Source: Opisthocomus hoazin (Eukaryota; Chordata; Aves; Opisthocomiformes; Opisthocomidae). Taken from it: a stretch of 64,000 nucleotides of DNA. The stretch is from assembly GCF_030867145.1 (NCBI RefSeq), contig NC_134414.1, positions 81,768,504 through 81,832,503 on the forward strand. Reading direction: 5' to 3'. Positions within the stretch are counted from its first letter, which is position 1. Each line of letters opens with the position of its first letter. A model generated the notes under the pieces. The model did no database searches. It saw nothing but the letters and a program-made list of their open reading frames with translations, and was not told where the DNA came from. This document shows, one piece after another, positions 60,490 through 64,000 of the stretch. A program made the translations under genes and the position numbers.

Positions 60490-62833
60490 ATCATCCTTCT
60501 CCAAGTGATAGAGAAACCCATGAGGAGAGGTGCTATGTTAGACCTTGTTCTCACCAACAAGGAGGGGCTGGTGGGGAATGTGAAGCTCAAGGGCAGCCTT
60601 GGCTGCAGTGACCATGAAATGGTGGAGTTCAAGATCCTTTGGGCAGCGAGAAGGGAGCACTGCAAGCTCGCTGTACTGGGCTTCAGGATAGCAGACTCTG
60701 GCCTCTTCAAGGATCTGCCTGGTGGAGTATCATGGGATAAAGCCCTGGAGGTAAGAGGGGCCCAGGAAAGTTGGTTGATATTCAAGGACACCTTCTCCAT
60801 GCTCAGGAGCGATGCATCCCAACAAAGAGGAAGTTGGGCAAAAATGCCAGGAGACCTGCATGGATGAACAGGGAGCTCCTGGACAAAGTCAAGCACAAAA
60901 AGGAAGCCTGCAGAGGGTGGAAGCAAGGACAGGTAGCCTGGGAGGAATACAGAGAAGTTGTCCAAGCAGGCAGGAATCAGCTTAGGAAAGCTGAAGCCCT
61001 GATAGAATTAAATCTGACCAGGGACGTCAAGGGCAACAAGTCAAGCTTCTATAGGTACGTCAGTGATAAAAGCAAGGCTAGGCAAAATGTGGGCCCTCTC
61101 TGGAAGGAAACGGGAGACCCAGTTACCCAGGATATGCAGAAGGCTGAGGTTCTCAGCGACTTTTTTGCCTCAGTCTTCACCAGTAAGTGCTCCAGCAACA
61201 CCGCCCATGTCACAGGCAGCAAAGGCAGGGACTGGAAGAGTGAAGAACCGTTCACTGTAGAAGAAGATGAGGTTCAAGACCATCTAAGGAACCAGAAGGT
61301 GCACAAGGCCATGGGACCTGATGAGTTGCATCCATGGGTCCTGAGGGAACTGGTGGAGAAGTTGCTAAGGCACTATCCGTCATATTTGAGAAGTTTTGGC
61401 AGTCTGGTGAAGTTCCCACTGACTAGAAAAGGGGAAATATAACCCCCATTTTTAAAAAGGGAAAAAAGGAAGACACGGGGAACTACAGGCCAGTTAGTCT
61501 CACCTCTGTGCCCAGCAAGATCCTGGAGCAGATCCTTCTGGAAAATACGCTAAGGCAAATGCAAAATAAGGACAGCCAGCATGGCTTGACTAAGGGCAAA
61601 TCGTGCCTGACAGACTGGGTGGCCTTCTATGACAGTCTTACTGCATTGGTGGATAAGGGAAGAGCAACTGACGACGTCATCTACCTGGACTCATGCAAAG
61701 CCTTTGACACTATCCCACATGACATTCTTGTCTCTAAATTGGAGACATGTGGATTTGATGGATAGGCCACTCGGTGGACAAGAAATTGGCTGGATGGTTG
61801 CACTCAAAAAGTTCTGGTCAATGGCTTGATGAACAGTTGGAGAACAGTGACAAGTGGTGTTCCTCAGGGGTCAGTACTGGGACTGGCGCTGTTTAAAATA
61901 CTTGTCAGCAACAAGGACCATGGGATCAAGTGCACCCTCAGCAAGTCTGGAAATGACACCGAGCTGTGTGGTGCAGTCGACATGCTGGGGCAAAGGGATG
62001 CCATCCAGAGGGACCTTGACAGGCTGGAGAGGTGGGCCCATGTGAACCTCATGAAGTTCAACAAGACCAAGTGCAAGGTCGTGCATGTGGGTCGGGACAA
62101 TCCCAAACACAAATACAAACTGGACAGAGAATGGATTGAGAGCAGCCCTGCTGAGAAGGACTTGGGGGTGTTGGTTGACAAGAAGGTGGACATGGACATG
62201 ACCCACTCACAGCCCAGAAGGCCAACCATATCCTGGGCTGCATCAAAAGCAGCGTGGCCAGCAGGTTGAAGGAGGGGATTGTGCCCCTCTGCTCTGCTCA
62301 GGTGAGAGCCCACCTGGCATGCTGCGTCCAGCTCTGGAGCCCTCAGCACAGGACAGACATGGAGCTGTTGGAGTGGGTCCAGAGGGCTGCAAAAATGATC
62401 CGAGATCTGGAACACCTCTCCTGTGAGGAAAGGCTGAGAGAGTTGGGGTTGTTCAGCCTGGAGAAGAGAAGGCTCCGGGGAGACGTTATTGAAGCCTTTC
62501 AGTACCTGAAGGAGACCTACAAGAAAGCTGGAGAGGGACTGTTTGCAAAGGTGTTTAGCGATAGGACAAGGGGTGATGGCTTTAAACTGAAAAAGGGTAG
62601 ATGTAGGTTAGATATAAGGAAGAAATTCTTTAATGGGAGGGTGATGAGGCACTGGAACAGGTTGCGCAGAGAAGCTGTGGGTGCCCCCTCCCTGGAAGTG
62701 TTCAAGGCCGGATTGGATGGGTCTTTGAGCAGCCTGGTCTAGTGGAAGATGTCCCTGACTGTGGCAGGGGCATTGGGACTGGATGATCTTTAAGGTCCCT
62801 TCCAATCCAAACCGTTCTATGATTTTCTGATTT
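60490..62833 (+). mobile_element. CR1 LINE, long copy (end of EN domain, full RT region, 3' end)
   Basis: About 2.3 kb. It begins in the endonuclease C-terminal part (LDLVLTNKEGLVG, then SDHEMVEFK with the SDH active-site motif at 60607-60615). It goes on through the linker, RT segments ([29 protein letters not shown] near 61699; [10 protein letters not shown]), the C-terminal end and the untranslated tail, ending TTCTATGATTTTCTGA. Reading frames change at least three times. Where other copies have FADD this one reads SGND. It is 5'-truncated and dead. It lies within the split retroviral pol. Confidence 0.97.
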
Positions 62834-62843
62834 TTCAAAACTC

Positions 62844-63000
62844 TGATATCTGTTGTTAACTGCCATTCTCCAGTATGCTTCTGGGCAGGCTGAACAGGAC
62901 TGTTGTAAGATAAATGTGTTTGAGAGCCCCCCTCCTCTCTGTTTTTCCAGGCTACTAATTACTTTTTCAGTCTCACCAGCAGCCCCTTAATCAGTTCATT
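62844..63000 (-). pseudogene. Endogenous retrovirus pol remnant (RT N-terminal part)
   Basis: Minus strand. An RT fingers segment is visible in one frame: SYNSPVQPAQKHTGEWQL, then TTDIRV, stopping at about 62844. This is the piece that should directly precede the RT segment found near 59885, so the RT is split by the intervening 2.95 kb. The 5' limit is uncertain; upstream sequence toward 63.0 kb is too decayed to follow. Confidence 0.75.
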
Positions 63001-64000
63001 ACCTCTTTCAGCAAATTATTTGGGTTGCTAAGGGAAGAACAACTGGGTCTGTCTGAGTGCATGCAACATTGCTGGGATCAGTAGAGTCCTGTAGCTGGTT
63101 CCATCCTGTGCAAACCACGCTGCCTGTAACAAAAGCCCAATGCCTTTCTGTCTCATCTGTCCACCTTCAGTGGTCAAGAAAGTCAAGCCCAAGGAGAGCA
63201 GGGACGTTAGGGGCAGTGGCAGCAGTACCTGTTGCCTGGGGCTACCAGTCTTGTCTCTTCAAACCGAGGTTCCCTTCCACTGGAGGTAGGCATGTGTCTT
63301 CTTCACTTACTCTGTGTATAACTACTCATTCGTCACTGCTACACAAGGACAATAAGATGCATGGAGCACCAGTGTATATTAGGGCACGATGCAAATGAGG
63401 TTAAATGGTACCTGGCCACCTTGCCCAGACAACCTGATAAATCTGGTGATCTGCACCTGCTGCCAGGCCAACAGCAGGTACTCCCCAGCGCGGTGAATGC
63501 AGATGGGTTGTCAGAACAGCATGAGGCCCGTGGTTGAGCCAAGCTCCATCCCAGCATCTAGGATAGGGGCATGCAGAATTCCTGTTCTTTCCAGGCATTT
63601 TTCCCCAAGATTTGCCATACTGCCAGAAGGTCAGTATTATCCCTGGCCTTGCTGTTAATCCTATGGCATGCTCTCTCCAGCATGGTGCACAGCAGGTCAT
63701 TCCTTGGTCAGCAGGGGGCCCATCATGTTATCAGACCCTGCAAGTTATTCCCAATAACAGAGAAACAGTGGTCCAGCTTGTGTGTCTTGGCCTTTGCCTG
63801 TCTGTCTGTGTCTTAACAGCTGCTGCAGGAGGTCTCCATGCCACCTTGCAAAAGCATGTGGTAGCAGCAACAGTGCCGAGTCAGCTTTTCTGCAGACTTG
63901 GGACTGCAAAAGTTGGTGTTTGGACGGTTGCTTGGTATCATAAAAACTAGTTTTAGTTCGCTTTTTCATTAAAAAATAAAAAAAAATCCTCTTGTCTTTA
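63001..64000. other. Probable further ERV or intron sequence, not resolved
   Basis: A minus open frame of 99 codons at 63401-63700 is unusual in length and lies upstream (minus sense) of the RT fragment, so it may be decayed gag-pro. I see no protease or nucleocapsid motif. The last 30 bases are AT-rich. Confidence 0.3.

Noticed and set aside
60505..62742. Large plus-strand frames as a host gene
   Set aside because: These are CR1 ORF2 pieces with EN and RT motifs and frame changes.
1..64000. tRNA, rRNA, CRISPR array or prokaryotic operon
   Set aside because: No cloverleaf with intact A and B boxes, no rRNA-like stretch, no regularly spaced repeats; composition and repeats are vertebrate.

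Overview
The window looks like bird (or closely related reptile) nuclear DNA. Its commonest repeats are CR1 LINEs whose 3' ends finish in the avian-type ATTCTATGATTCTA octamer repeat. It has vertebrate-type CpG islands and spliced genes, with almost no long open frames outside repeats. There is no bacterial-style gene organisation, CRISPR, rRNA or tRNA.

Layout. Positions 1-900 are a CpG island cut by the left edge. It carries a C18 tract next to a 20-bp-stem palindrome, and a possible spliced exon lies just downstream. Positions 1.4-20 kb are AT-rich with a MIR-like SINE, a short CR1 tail and unrecognised open frames. From about 52.8 kb back to 24.0 kb on the minus strand I can lay out a set of candidate exons. 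From 49.2 kb onward their splice sites and reading phases fit together and end at a stop codon followed by AATAAA. I do not recognise the protein. One exon resembles a Tudor-domain core, and the set is a hypothesis until RNA evidence is seen. CR1 copies and simple repeats sit between these exons.

A second CpG island at 52.6-54.1 kb looks bidirectional. On the plus strand it holds the clearest single-copy coding exon: ATG plus a 20-residue signal peptide, then a strong splice donor in phase 1. This is the first exon of a secreted or membrane protein whose other exons lie beyond the window.

From 58.4 to 63.0 kb, inside that gene's first intron, is a decayed endogenous retrovirus pol gene on the minus strand. 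It shows RT, RNase H and integrase motifs with frameshifts and stops. Its RT region is cut in two by about 2.95 kb containing an LTR-like segment and a long 5'-truncated CR1 in the opposite orientation. A matching 5-bp repeat flanks the insert. This nested insertion is the best-supported unusual structure here.
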